From NCBI RefSeq assembly GCF_014648675.1, contig NZ_BMRO01000016.1, positions 81,444 to 145,443 of the forward strand: a DNA stretch of 64,000 bases, given 5' to 3'. Each line of letters begins with the position of its first letter. Within the stretch, counting starts at the first letter, position 1. This document shows, piece after piece, positions 24,616 through 33,655 of this stretch. A program made the translations under genes and the position numbers. The notes under the pieces were generated by a model. It saw only the letters and a list, made by a program, of their open reading frames with translations, did not search any database and had not been told where the DNA came from. The stretch comes from Actinomadura livida. GTDB lineage: Bacteria > Actinomycetota > Actinomycetes > Streptosporangiales > Streptosporangiaceae.

Positions 24616-24933
24616 ATGAGCGAATCGAACGGAAGAGCCCCGGACACCGCGCACGACGCGGACGACCGTCCCCGCGTCCGGACGGAGCGCGGCGTAGGCG
24701 CCCGCGCCACCGGCGCCGAGGTGACGGGCGCGTCCGCCACCGGCCTCACCCTGCGCCTCGGCAACGGCCTCGGCTCCCTGGCCATGGGGTCGATGGCGCT
24801 GGGCGCGCTCGCCGTCGGCGCCGTCGCCATCGGCAAGCTCGTCGTCAAGCGCGCGGTCATCGCCCACCTGGAGGCCGGCACGGTCGAGATCAAGCACCTG
24901 AAGGTCGGCCGGCTGGAGATCGACGAGCGCTAG
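24616..24933 (+). CDS. Small protein of about ten tandem pentapeptides (putative beta-solenoid)
   Basis: The 105-residue product has a charged N-terminus and then a strict five-residue periodicity from about residue 52: GSLAM, GSMAL, GALAV, GAVAI, GKLVV, KRAVI, AHLEA, GTVEI, KHLKV, GRLEI. Hydrophobic residues at positions 3 and 5 and small or charged ones elsewhere suggest a short right-handed beta-helix. The first half could also insert in a membrane. Function unknown. The ATG at 24616 was chosen over 24574 because the latter lies in the tandem repeat. Its stop overlaps the convergent glmM stop by three bases. Confidence 0.7.
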   Translation: MSESNGRAPDTAHDADDRPRVRTERGVGARATGAEVTGASATGLTLRLGNGLGSLAMGSMALGALAVGAVAIGKLVVKRAVIAHLEAGTVEIKHLKVGRLEIDER

Positions 24934-26273
24934 CCCAGCGCGGAGCGGACCACCTCGGCGAGGTCCTCGGCGACCTCCTGCGCCTGCTCCTCCGAGGCCG
25001 CCTCCACCATGACGCGGACCATCTGCTCGGTACCGCTCGGCCTGATCAGCACCCGGCCCGTCGCGCCGAGCCCGGCCTCGGCGGCGGCGATCGCGGCGGC
25101 CAGCTCGGGCGAGGTCTTCGCGCGGTTCTTGTCGACGTCCTTGACGTTGATGAGCACCTGCGGAAGCCGCGTCATCACCTTCGTCAGCTCGTCCAGGGGC
25201 CGGCCCCGGCGGGCCATCGCGGCGAGCAGGTGCAGGCCGGTCAGGACGCCGTCGCCCGTCGTGGCGTGGTCGAGCATGATCACGTGGCCGGACTGCTCGC
25301 CGCCGAACCCGAAGCCGCCCTCCTTCATCGCCTCCAGGACGTACCGGTCGCCGACCGCGGTCTCCACCACGGTGATCCCCGCCTCCCGCATCGCGAGCTT
25401 GAAGCCGAGGTTCGACATCACGGTCGCGACGACGGTGTCGGCGGCCAGCGCGCCCGACTCGCGCAGCTCCAGCGCCAGGATCGCCATGATCTGGTCGCCG
25501 TCCACGATCTCGCCGGTCGCGGTCACCGCGAGGCAGCGGTCGGCGTCGCCGTCGTTGGCGATGCCCGCGTCCGCGCCGTGCTCCTTGACCGCCTCGCGCA
25601 GCGCCTCCAGGCTCGTGGAGCCGCAGCCGGCGTTGATGTTCAGGCCGTCCGGCGCCGTCCCGATCGTGAACACCTCGGCGCCCGCGCGGCGCAGCGCCTC
25701 CGGTGCCACGTCGCTGGACGCGCCGTTCGCGCAGTCGACGACGACGCGCAGGCCGTCCAGCGACACCGGGACCGTGCTCAGCAGGTGCGCCACGTACTGC
25801 TCGACCGCGCCGTGCGCCTCCCGGACCCGGCCGACCCCGGCGCCGGTCGGCGGCTCCCACGGCTCGCCGAGCCGCGCCTCTATCCGGTCCTCCAGCTCGT
25901 CCGGCAGCTTGTAGCCGCTGCGGTCGAAGAACTTGATGCCGTTGTCGGGGGCGGCGTTGTGCGAGGCCGACAGCATGACGCCGACGTCGGCGTGCAGCTG
26001 GTGGGTCAGGTACGCGACGGCGGGCGTCGGCAGGACGCCGAGCCGCAGCACGTCCACCCCGGAACTCGCCAGGCCCGCCACGACGGCCGCCTCCAGGAAC
26101 TCACCGGAGGCCCGCGGGTCGCGCCCGACCACCGCGAGCGGCCGGTGGCCTTTGAACGCGCCCTCCTCGCCCAGCACCCGCGCCGCGGCGATGGACAGGT
26201 CCATGACGAGCGGGGCGGTCAGATCGCGGTTGGCGAGCCCTCGCACGCCGTCGGTCCCGAACAGACGAGCCAC
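24930..26273 (-). CDS. glmM: Phosphoglucosamine mutase
   Basis: Converts glucosamine-6-phosphate to glucosamine-1-phosphate for UDP-GlcNAc synthesis. The 447-residue product starts at GTG 26273 with (V)ARLFGTDGVRGLAN. It has the catalytic phosphoserine loop VMLSASHNAAPDNG, the metal loop DGDADRC, the sugar-binding GEQSGH and the phosphate-binding loop RPSGTEQMVRVM. The length fits the family. It follows rplM-rpsI with the rpsI terminator in between, the normal actinobacterial arrangement. Confidence 0.97.
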   Translation of the reverse strand: MARLFGTDGVRGLANRDLTAPLVMDLSIAAARVLGEEGAFKGHRPLAVVGRDPRASGEFLEAAVVAGLASSGVDVLRLGVLPTPAVAYLTHQLHADVGVMLSASHNAAPDNGIKFFDRSGYKLPDELEDRIEARLGEPWEPPTGAGVGRVREAHGAVEQYVAHLLSTVPVSLDGLRVVVDCANGASSDVAPEALRRAGAEVFTIGTAPDGLNINAGCGSTSLEALREAVKEHGADAGIANDGDADRCLAVTATGEIVDGDQIMAILALELRESGALAADTVVATVMSNLGFKLAMREAGITVVETAVGDRYVLEAMKEGGFGFGGEQSGHVIMLDHATTGDGVLTGLHLLAAMARRGRPLDELTKVMTRLPQVLINVKDVDKNRAKTSPELAAAIAAAEAGLGATGRVLIRPSGTEQMVRVMVEAASEEQAQEVAEDLAEVVRSALG

Positions 26274-26423
26274 AGTCAACTCCCGAGAGGAAACGGAAAC
26301 CGCGCGGCCCCGGACGGGGACCACGCCCCGATCGCGCCACGCGGTCAAATGTAGTGGGCACGGGTCCGCCGTCCGCCCGCGTCGCGGGAGCGCGCGCGGC
26401 CCGGACCGGTTGCGGACGAGTCC

Positions 26424-26488
26424 TTGAAAAAGCAGACGAGCCGCCGCGCCCACCGGCCCCGCGGGGGCCAGGAGGTGCGGCGGCTCGT
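26424..26488 (-). terminator. Rho-independent terminator after rpsI
   Basis: ACGAGCCGCCGC (26436-26447) pairs perfectly with GCGGCGGCTCGT (26477-26488). Inside it GGCCCC (26455-26460) pairs with GGGGCC (26464-26469). On the - strand the stem is followed by CTGCTTTTTC. This is the clearest intrinsic terminator in the window and ends the rplM-rpsI transcript. Confidence 0.88.
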
Positions 26489-26496
26489 ACCGCCGG

Positions 26497-27003
26497 TCAA
26501 CGCTTGCTGTACTGGGGCGCCTTGCGGGCCTTCTTGAGGCCGGCCTTCTTGCGCTCGGGGACCCGCGCGTCACGGGTGAGGAAGCCGGCCTTCTTCAGGG
26601 CCGGGCGGTGCTCGATGTTCGCGAACTGCAGCGCGCGGGAGATGCCGAGGCGCAGCGCACCGGCCTGGCCGGTGGTGCCGCCGCCGCCGACCCGCGCGAG
26701 GACGTCGAACTGGCCTTCGAGGCCGAGCAGGACGAACGGCTCGTTCACGATCTGCTGGTGGACCTTGTTCGGGAAGTACTGGTCCAGCGAACGGCCGTTG
26801 ATCTTCCACTGGCCGGTGCCGGGGACGATGCGGACCCGCGCGATGGCCTGCTTGCGGCGGCCGGTGCCGGCGGCGGGGCCGGTCGCGACGGGCTGGCCGA
26901 GGTAGCTCTCGCCCGCGGCCTCGGGCGTCTCGGTGCTGTACTCGGACGGGGCGTCCTCGTACGAGTCGAGCTGCTCGGTGCCCGGCTCGGTGGTCTCGTC
27001 CAC
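26497..27003 (-). CDS. rpsI: 30S ribosomal protein uS9
   Basis: The 168-residue product has the uS9 core from about residue 45 (GTGRRKQAIARVRIVPGTG) to the C-terminal tail GLKKARKAPQYSKR, whose last Arg reaches the P-site tRNA. The first ~43 residues form an acidic extension (EDAPSEYSTETPEAAGE) seen in some actinobacteria and absent in most bacteria. GTG start at 27003. It follows rplM by 115 bases and is followed by a strong terminator. Confidence 0.97.
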   Translation of the reverse strand: MDETTEPGTEQLDSYEDAPSEYSTETPEAAGESYLGQPVATGPAAGTGRRKQAIARVRIVPGTGQWKINGRSLDQYFPNKVHQQIVNEPFVLLGLEGQFDVLARVGGGGTTGQAGALRLGISRALQFANIEHRPALKKAGFLTRDARVPERKKAGLKKARKAPQYSKR

Positions 27004-27118
27004 GGTTCTCCTTGGGTGTTCTAGCCAGGGCGGCGGGCCCGCGCTGCGGGTGCCCCGGCGGCCTCTTGTTCAAGGTCGCACACGGCGCGGCTCGTGGACC
27101 GGCTCGCGTGCGGGGGTG

Positions 27119-27571
27119 TCACTTGCCGGTCTGGCTGATCTGGGTGATCTCGAACGGGACCGGCTTCTGCGCCTGGTGCGGGTGCTCGGGGCCGGCGTAG
27201 ACCTTCACCTTGCCGAACATCTTCCGGCCGAGGGAGTTCTTGGGCAGCATGCCCTTGATCGCCTTCTCGACGGCCCGCTCGGGGTTCTTGGCCAGCAGCT
27301 CGGCGTAGGTCACCGAGCGGAGGCCGCCCGGGTAACCGGAGTGCCGGTAGGCGCGCTTGCGCTCCGCCTTGTTGCCCGACATCGCCACCTTGTCGGCGTT
27401 CACGATGACGACGAAGTCACCGGTGTCGATGTGCGGGGCGTAGATCGGCTTGTGCTTACCCCGAAGCAGCTGCGCGACCTGACTGGCGAGACGGCCCAGC
27501 ACGACATCGGTCGCGTCGATGACGTACCACTGACGCTGGACGTCAGCGGGCTTTGGGGTGAACGTGCGCAC
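27119..27571 (-). CDS. rplM: 50S ribosomal protein uL13
   Basis: A 150-residue protein with the uL13 hallmarks: QRQWYVIDATDVVLGRLAS, HIDTGDFVVIVNADKVAMSGNK (seen in segments) and GMLPKNSLGR, followed by KVYAGPEHPH. The GTG at 27571 is used, giving the family length. It is the first gene of the rplM-rpsI operon. Upstream lies the 456-base intergenic region shared with the divergent CAP-domain gene. Confidence 0.97.
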   Translation of the reverse strand: MRTFTPKPADVQRQWYVIDATDVVLGRLASQVAQLLRGKHKPIYAPHIDTGDFVVIVNADKVAMSGNKAERKRAYRHSGYPGGLRSVTYAELLAKNPERAVEKAIKGMLPKNSLGRKMFGKVKVYAGPEHPHQAQKPVPFEITQISQTGK

Positions 27572-28027
27572 GGTCGTCAGCCTTCGTTTCTCGTCGACTA
27601 CTCAGTGGTTGATCATCACCCGTCCTCGCGGGCGGGCGATGTTCATCAGCGGAATCCTGCTCACGCCGATCAGCGAACTCGTCCGACCTGGCGCTCCGGG
27701 AGGCCGGGCCCCGATCCGGTGCCCGCACCGGCGGCGCGGGCACTGCGGGGACACCCCGACACGTCGTTGCATCGCCGGGACGCTCGCACTGGGCAGGCGT
27801 CGACACACAACAACCACGCAGAATACCCGTCGGCGCGCACAAGAGCAAAGCAGCGCGGCACCCGGCGGGCGGCGCCGGGACGGGGACGGTCAGCACCCCC
27901 ATGATCACGTTAAGTGGCCATTTTGCCCTTTTTCGGACGATCTTCGTAACCAGATGTACATAACGGGATATGGTGCCCGGCGACCGGTCCACGCCGGCTC
28001 CGGCCGGCCCGCACACGGGAGCCCCCG
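27572..28027. promoter_or_regulatory. Divergent intergenic region between rplM and the CAP-domain gene
   Basis: No convincing gene. An AT-rich island at about 27905-27970 contains runs of T and A (CCATTTTGCCCTTTTT, TACATAACG) and may hold promoters for both directions. On the + strand the frame that becomes the CAP protein is open from 27950, after a TAA at 27947. Confidence 0.4.
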
Positions 28028-29080
<1,053 letters not shown>

Positions 29081-29197
29081 TCTGCGCCGCTCCCGGCGGT
29101 GACCTTCGGCGAATCACCGGCGTCCGGTTCGCCCCCATGTCATGGTGGGTGTTCCGAAGGTCCAGAGCCCTGCACGAGGAACGGTAAGGTCCAACCC

Positions 29198-30211
29198 ATG
29201 GGTTACCCGGGCGATCAAGGCCAGCCCGGCGGCTGGCCGCCTCGGCAGCCGCCGCACGAGCCGTACGGACCCGGAGCCGAAGCACCGCCGTACGGCCGAG
29301 ACGGCGACCAGGCCCCCTTCACACCGCGCGACGACCCCTTCGCGCCGCGCGACGAGGGGCCCGGCGCGGTGCCACCGGGCGGTCCCGACGGCAGGTTCGA
29401 CGACGACCGGTTCGGGAACCCCTACGGCGACTCCTACGGGCACCCCGAGGCCGTGCCGTCCGGCGGGCCGGAACGCTCCGGGAAGGGCCGCCGCACACCG
29501 CTGGTCATCGGCGCCGCGGCGGTCGCCGGGCTCGTCCTCATCGGCGGCGGCATCGGGCTGTCGTCCATGCTGAAGGACGACTCAAAGCCGGACGCCGAGA
29601 AGTCCCGGGCCGCGGCCACGCCGACGCCCACGCCCAGCCCCACCCAGCCCGTCCTCGCGCCCGTGAAGCTCAAGAGCCGCACCACCGACCCCAAGCCGCT
29701 GACGCTCAAGGAAGTCTTCGGCAAGGGCAAGTTCAAGGCGCACGGCCACAACTACGTCCGGACGGCCGTGAACGCGAAGAAGAGCTGCGCGTCGGTCGTC
29801 GGCGGCAGGACGCTGGAGACGACCCTCAAGCAGGGCCGCTGCACGCAGGCGCTGCGGGCCACCTACGCGCTGACCGGGGGCCAGCTCATCGGCACCGTCG
29901 GCGTGTTCAACCTCGAGACCGAGGCCGCGGCCAAGAAGGCCGTGAAGGCCGCCGCCGCCAAGGACGCCTTCCTGCAGGCCCTGCCGGGCAAGGGCGTCTC
30001 CAGGACCAACGGCAGGGGCGAGGCCCTCGGCACGTCCCAGGCGCGCGGCCACTACCTGCTCATGACGTGGGTGCAGCGCCCGGACGGCAAGAAGATCCCC
30101 GCGAAGCACCACGCGGCAGTCCGCGTCTTCGGTGCCGAGATGGTGAAGGGCAGCAACCTGGCCCTGGCCCTGAACTACAGGGAAACCGAAGGCGAGCCCC
30201 TCCAAAGGTGA
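29198..30211 (+). CDS. Membrane protein with Pro/Gly-rich arm and a Cys-containing outer domain (paralog A)
   Basis: Function unknown. The 337-residue product has a ~95-residue Gly/Pro/Asp-rich cytoplasmic arm (MGYPGDQGQPGGWPP), one helix at ~100-120 (LVIGAAAVAGLVLIGGGIGL), a Thr/Pro linker, and an outer domain of ~165 residues with two cysteines (KKSCASVV and QGRCTQALRATY), GVFNLETEAAAK and RGHYLLMTWVQRPDG. The same architecture and several motifs recur in the next gene, so the two are tandem paralogs. The ATG at 29198 has AAGG upstream. It follows the CAP-domain gene in the same direction. Confidence 0.7.
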   Translation: MGYPGDQGQPGGWPPRQPPHEPYGPGAEAPPYGRDGDQAPFTPRDDPFAPRDEGPGAVPPGGPDGRFDDDRFGNPYGDSYGHPEAVPSGGPERSGKGRRTPLVIGAAAVAGLVLIGGGIGLSSMLKDDSKPDAEKSRAAATPTPTPSPTQPVLAPVKLKSRTTDPKPLTLKEVFGKGKFKAHGHNYVRTAVNAKKSCASVVGGRTLETTLKQGRCTQALRATYALTGGQLIGTVGVFNLETEAAAKKAVKAAAAKDAFLQALPGKGVSRTNGRGEALGTSQARGHYLLMTWVQRPDGKKIPAKHHAAVRVFGAEMVKGSNLALALNYRETEGEPLQR

Positions 30212-30235
30212 CCGGTTTGAATACCCTCTCTGCCT

Positions 30236-31924
30236 ATGTCTGGTTCTAGAGACACCCGGGAGTCCGCCGAGGAGGCGGGGACGTCCGCCGTCCCCGCCGA
30301 CGCGGTGCCGCCCAGCTTCGGCGGCGCGGCTCCCCCGGCCGGCCCGCCGCCGGCGGACGCCGAGCCCGCCACGGACGCGGAGCCCGCGGCGTCCGACTCC
30401 CTGCGGCTGCCTCCGTTCGGCCTGGAAGCTCCCTGGTGGGCCGCCGAGTCCACCGAGACGGCCCCGCCCGGCGAGGACGCCTCCCCCGCCTCGGGCTCCG
30501 GCGCCCCCGCCGAGAGCGGCTCCCAGAGCGACGCTGAGAGCGGCCCCGCGATCGGCGGCGGCCCGCCCGGGACGCTCGTCGCCGGTGTCGGCGTCCCTAA
30601 GGTCGACTCCCGCGGCGCCGTTCCCGCCGACCCGATCGTCAAGCGGGCCCTGTCGTCCGGCGACACCGACCCGGACGGCTTCCCCGCCGTCTCCCCGGAG
30701 GCCGAGCGGCCCGCGGAGGCCGCCGCAGCGGCCGAGGAGGCCCCGGGCACCGGCACGCCCGAGCCCGCCGCCACGGCCGTGGACATGCCCGCCGTGGCGG
30801 ACGAGCCCGGCGGGAACGCTCCCGTCGCCCCCGAGAAGTCCGCGCGGGACGAGCAGGCGTCCGCCTTCGAGAAGGCCAGGGCCGCGGAGGACGCGTCCAT
30901 CGCCTCCGCGGGCGAGGTCCTCGAACCGGACGCCATCCTTCCGGTCGGCGTCACCCCGCCCACCGGCAGCGGACCGTTCCCACAAGGCGCGGTGGCCGCC
31001 GGCAGTACCCCCGCTGACGCAGAGCCCGGCACCGCGCCCACCGGCGGCGCGGCCGAGGACGCGGAGACGACCGCGCCGCAACCCGCCGTGATCGCGCCCG
31101 TCTACCACGTCGAGGGCGCCGTTCCGCTCGACACGGCGCCCCCGCCCGGACAGCCCCCGCAGAGCGCGGCGGCGGCCGGACCGGCCAAGGGCGGCGGGCC
31201 CAACCGGCGCAGGCCGCTGCTCATCGGCGGCGGCGCGGCGATCATCCTGGCCGCCGGCGTCGCCCTGTTCACCGTCGGCGGCACCGGCTCGGACGATGGC
31301 CGGGACGGCGATGCCACGGCCGTCCAGGCCCCGGCGACGGCGCAGTCCACCCCGCCGGCCGCACCGGCCACGCCGTCCCCCACCCCCAGCGCCGCCGGGC
31401 CGCCGTCCAGGATCGACAACGAGCGGACCGACCGCGAGCCGCTGGCGTTCCAGGACGTGTTCCCCACCGAGACCATCAAGCTCGGCGGACGGACCTACAC
31501 CCGCGACCGCTGGTCGCTCAACCGCGAGCCGTCGTACGCGGCCAGGGGCTCCATGCTGCAGGCCCTCGAACGGGAGAAGTGCCGCAAGATCGTCCGCGCG
31601 ACGTTCATCGAGCGGTCGACCTCGCTGGCCGTCACGTCCGGGATCGCGGTGATGCCGACGAAGGAGGCCGCGCTCCGGGTGAGCCGGGCCGGCGACCCCG
31701 CCCGGTACGAGTGGTTCCGCGGCATGGGCGGCAAGAACACCCCGAACCTCGACCGGGCGGGCGGCTACGCCGCCGCGACGGTCCGCGGCCGGTACGTCGC
31801 CTACGCCTACGTGCAGTGGGCGAACGGCCAGGAGGCCCGTCCGGGCGACCCGGTGATAAAGCAGGCGGCCCAGCGGTTCCTGGACTACGACCTGCGCCCG
31901 ATCGTGGAGCGCGCCCGCCGCTGA
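30236..31924 (+). CDS. Membrane protein with long acidic Pro/Ala-rich arm (paralog B)
   Basis: Function unknown. The 562-residue product has a ~325-residue acidic Ala/Pro/Glu-rich cytoplasmic arm, one helix at ~327-345 (LLIGGGAAIILAAGVALF), a Pro/Ala/Thr linker and a ~165-residue outer domain. The outer domain matches paralog A by eye: LAFQDVFP (cf. LTLKEVFG), REKCRKIVRATF (cf. QGRCTQALRATY), GIAVMPTKEAAL, and VRGRYVAYAYVQWANGQ (cf. ARGHYLLMTWVQRPDG). It starts 24 bases after paralog A and ends 15 bases from the convergent truA stop. Confidence 0.7.
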   Translation: MSGSRDTRESAEEAGTSAVPADAVPPSFGGAAPPAGPPPADAEPATDAEPAASDSLRLPPFGLEAPWWAAESTETAPPGEDASPASGSGAPAESGSQSDAESGPAIGGGPPGTLVAGVGVPKVDSRGAVPADPIVKRALSSGDTDPDGFPAVSPEAERPAEAAAAAEEAPGTGTPEPAATAVDMPAVADEPGGNAPVAPEKSARDEQASAFEKARAAEDASIASAGEVLEPDAILPVGVTPPTGSGPFPQGAVAAGSTPADAEPGTAPTGGAAEDAETTAPQPAVIAPVYHVEGAVPLDTAPPPGQPPQSAAAAGPAKGGGPNRRRPLLIGGGAAIILAAGVALFTVGGTGSDDGRDGDATAVQAPATAQSTPPAAPATPSPTPSAAGPPSRIDNERTDREPLAFQDVFPTETIKLGGRTYTRDRWSLNREPSYAARGSMLQALEREKCRKIVRATFIERSTSLAVTSGIAVMPTKEAALRVSRAGDPARYEWFRGMGGKNTPNLDRAGGYAAATVRGRYVAYAYVQWANGQEARPGDPVIKQAAQRFLDYDLRPIVERARR

Positions 31925-31939
31925 CCGGACGCGGCGCGC

Positions 31940-32851
31940 TCACCGCGCGCCGCGGTCTCCGCTCTGCGACGCCTCCGGCTGCGGCAGGGCCGGGGGCGGT
32001 TCCGTGCCGGACGCAGAGGTGCTCGCCGCGAGCGTCCGGACGCGGCGCGTCTCCTGGGCGCGCCGCGCCAGGCCGTCGTCGCCGGGGTAGCGGATCTCCT
32101 CCAGCGACAGCCCGTGCGCGGGCGCCACGTTCACCGCGGAGTCGCGGACGCGCGCCGCGAGCACCTGCGCGGGCCATTCCACCTCGCGCCGGCCGTCCCC
32201 GACCATCAGCAGCGCCCCGACGAGCGCGCGGACCATCGAATGGCAGAACGCGTCCGCCTCCACGGTCGCGAGGGCGAGGTAGGGGTCGCGGTCGTCGCGG
32301 GCCCACTCGTAGCGCAGCAGCTCGCGGATGGTCGTCGCGCCCTCCCGCTTGCGGCAGTACGCGGCGAAGTCGTTCTCCCCCACGAGGAGCCGCGCGGCCT
32401 CGTTCATCCGCTGCAGGTCCAGGGGACGCGGATGCCAAAGCACGTCGTGGCGGCGCAGCGGCTCCACGCCGACGGGGTTGTCGCACACCCGGTACACGTA
32501 CCGGCGCGACAGCGCCGAGAACCGGGCGTCGAACCCCTCCGGCGCGACCGACACCCGCCACACCCGCACGTCCGGCGGCAGCAGTCCCGCCAGGCGGCGC
32601 GGCATCGTCCCGTTGATCGCCGAGTACGCCGCGACCGGGACCACCAGGTGGGCGACCTGCCCCCGGGCGTGGACGCCGGCGTCCGTACGGCCGGCGACGG
32701 TGAGCATGGGGGGCGGGTCCAGGCGCAGCATGCGGGCCAGCGCGTCCTCGATGACGCCCTGGACGGTGCGCTGGTTCGGTTGCCTCGCCCAGCCCGCGAA
32801 ATCCGACCCGTCGTAGCCGATGTCGAGCCGGAGTCGTACCAGTGCGGTCAT
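31940..32851 (-). CDS. truA: tRNA pseudouridine(38-40) synthase TruA
   Basis: Makes pseudouridine at positions 38-40 of many tRNAs. The 303-residue product begins LVRLRLDIGYDGSDFAGWA, has the catalytic Asp in VAGRTDAGVHARGQV, and shows RYVYRV and MVRALVGALLMVG. The last ~35 residues (TSASGTEPPPALPQPEAS) are a disordered extension. The ATG at 32851 was selected as the family start. It lies downstream of rplQ, the standard position at the end of the alpha operon, but behind a hairpin. Confidence 0.95.
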   Translation of the reverse strand: MTALVRLRLDIGYDGSDFAGWARQPNQRTVQGVIEDALARMLRLDPPPMLTVAGRTDAGVHARGQVAHLVVPVAAYSAINGTMPRRLAGLLPPDVRVWRVSVAPEGFDARFSALSRRYVYRVCDNPVGVEPLRRHDVLWHPRPLDLQRMNEAARLLVGENDFAAYCRKREGATTIRELLRYEWARDDRDPYLALATVEADAFCHSMVRALVGALLMVGDGRREVEWPAQVLAARVRDSAVNVAPAHGLSLEEIRYPGDDGLARRAQETRRVRTLAASTSASGTEPPPALPQPEASQSGDRGAR

Positions 32852-32945
32852 GTCAGCCGGTTCGTCCCTCTGCAACGTCGCCGTCCCGTCCCCTTGTGCA
32901 TGCACGTCGCTGCGCCACTGACCTGACCATGAGATCAAGTCTGGC

Positions 32946-32983
32946 AAAGATCAAAGCCCGCCGTCCCGAGCGGAACGGCGGGC
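32946..32983 (-). terminator. Terminator after rplQ
   Basis: GCCCGCCGT (32956-32964) pairs with ACGGCGGGC (32975-32983). On the - strand the stem is followed by TTTGATCTTTGCC. It is 60 bases past the rplQ stop and 95 before the truA start, and probably ends the alpha-operon transcript, in full or in part. Confidence 0.7.
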
Positions 32984-33042
32984 CCTGACGAATGTCGAGC
33001 AAACGCTTGTCGAGCAAACGCTCGGCCAGGTCAAGCGGTGAA

Positions 33043-33561
33043 CTACTCCTTGTCGCCCGCCCCGGCGTCGCCCTCGGCCTTGGTGTCCTCGGCCTTGGTG
33101 TCCTCGGCGGGCGCGTCGTCGGCCTCGGCCTTGCTGAGGGTGACCTCGCCCTCGGCGGGCAGGTCCTTCTCCTCGACCTTCGGCGCGACCTTGGCCGCCG
33201 GCATCGGCTCCCGCACCAGTTCGATCACGGCCATGGGCGCGTTGTCGCCCTTGCGCGGGCCGAGCTTGGTGATGCGGGTGTAGCCGCCCGGCCGGTCCGC
33301 GAAGCTCGGCGCGATCTCGGTGAAGAGCTCGTGCACGACGCCCTTGTCGCGGATCGTCCTCGCCACCAGACGCCTGTTGTGCAGGTCGCCCTTCTTCGCC
33401 TTGGTGATCAGCTTCTCCGCCAGCGGACGCACCCGCCGGGCCTTGGCCTCGGTGGTCGTGATGCGGCCGTGCTCGAACAGCGACGTCGCCAGGTTGGCCA
33501 GGATCAGCCGCTGGTGCGCGGGGCTGCCGCCGAAGCGGGTGCCCTTGGTGGGCTTGGGCAT
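33043..33561 (-). CDS. rplQ: 50S ribosomal protein bL17
   Basis: The 172-residue product begins MPKPTKGTRFGGSPAHQRLI, followed by LATSLFEHGRITTTEAKARR, the bL17 signature. The usual protein ends near residue 120. Here ~50 extra residues form an acidic tail with a repeated AEDTKAEDTKAEG, typical of actinobacteria but long. It is the last ribosomal gene of the alpha operon, 94 bases after rpoA with a strong hairpin in the gap. Confidence 0.97.
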   Translation of the reverse strand: MPKPTKGTRFGGSPAHQRLILANLATSLFEHGRITTTEAKARRVRPLAEKLITKAKKGDLHNRRLVARTIRDKGVVHELFTEIAPSFADRPGGYTRITKLGPRKGDNAPMAVIELVREPMPAAKVAPKVEEKDLPAEGEVTLSKAEADDAPAEDTKAEDTKAEGDAGAGDKE

Positions 33562-33614
33562 GGTGGTTCCTTCCTGCGCCGGCCGTACCAGGTACCGGCG
33601 TCAGCTGGGTCCGT

Positions 33615-33641
33615 GCGGCCGGGGGACGCGCCCCCGGCCGC
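33615..33641 (-). promoter_or_regulatory. Strong hairpin between rpoA and rplQ
   Basis: GCGGCCGGGGG (33615-33625) pairs perfectly with CCCCCGGCCGC (33631-33641) around a 5-base loop. There is no T-run. It may attenuate transcription, stabilise the rpoA 3' end, or mark an RNA-processing site. Confidence 0.55.
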
Positions 33642-33655
33642 CGGGATCGGTTTCG

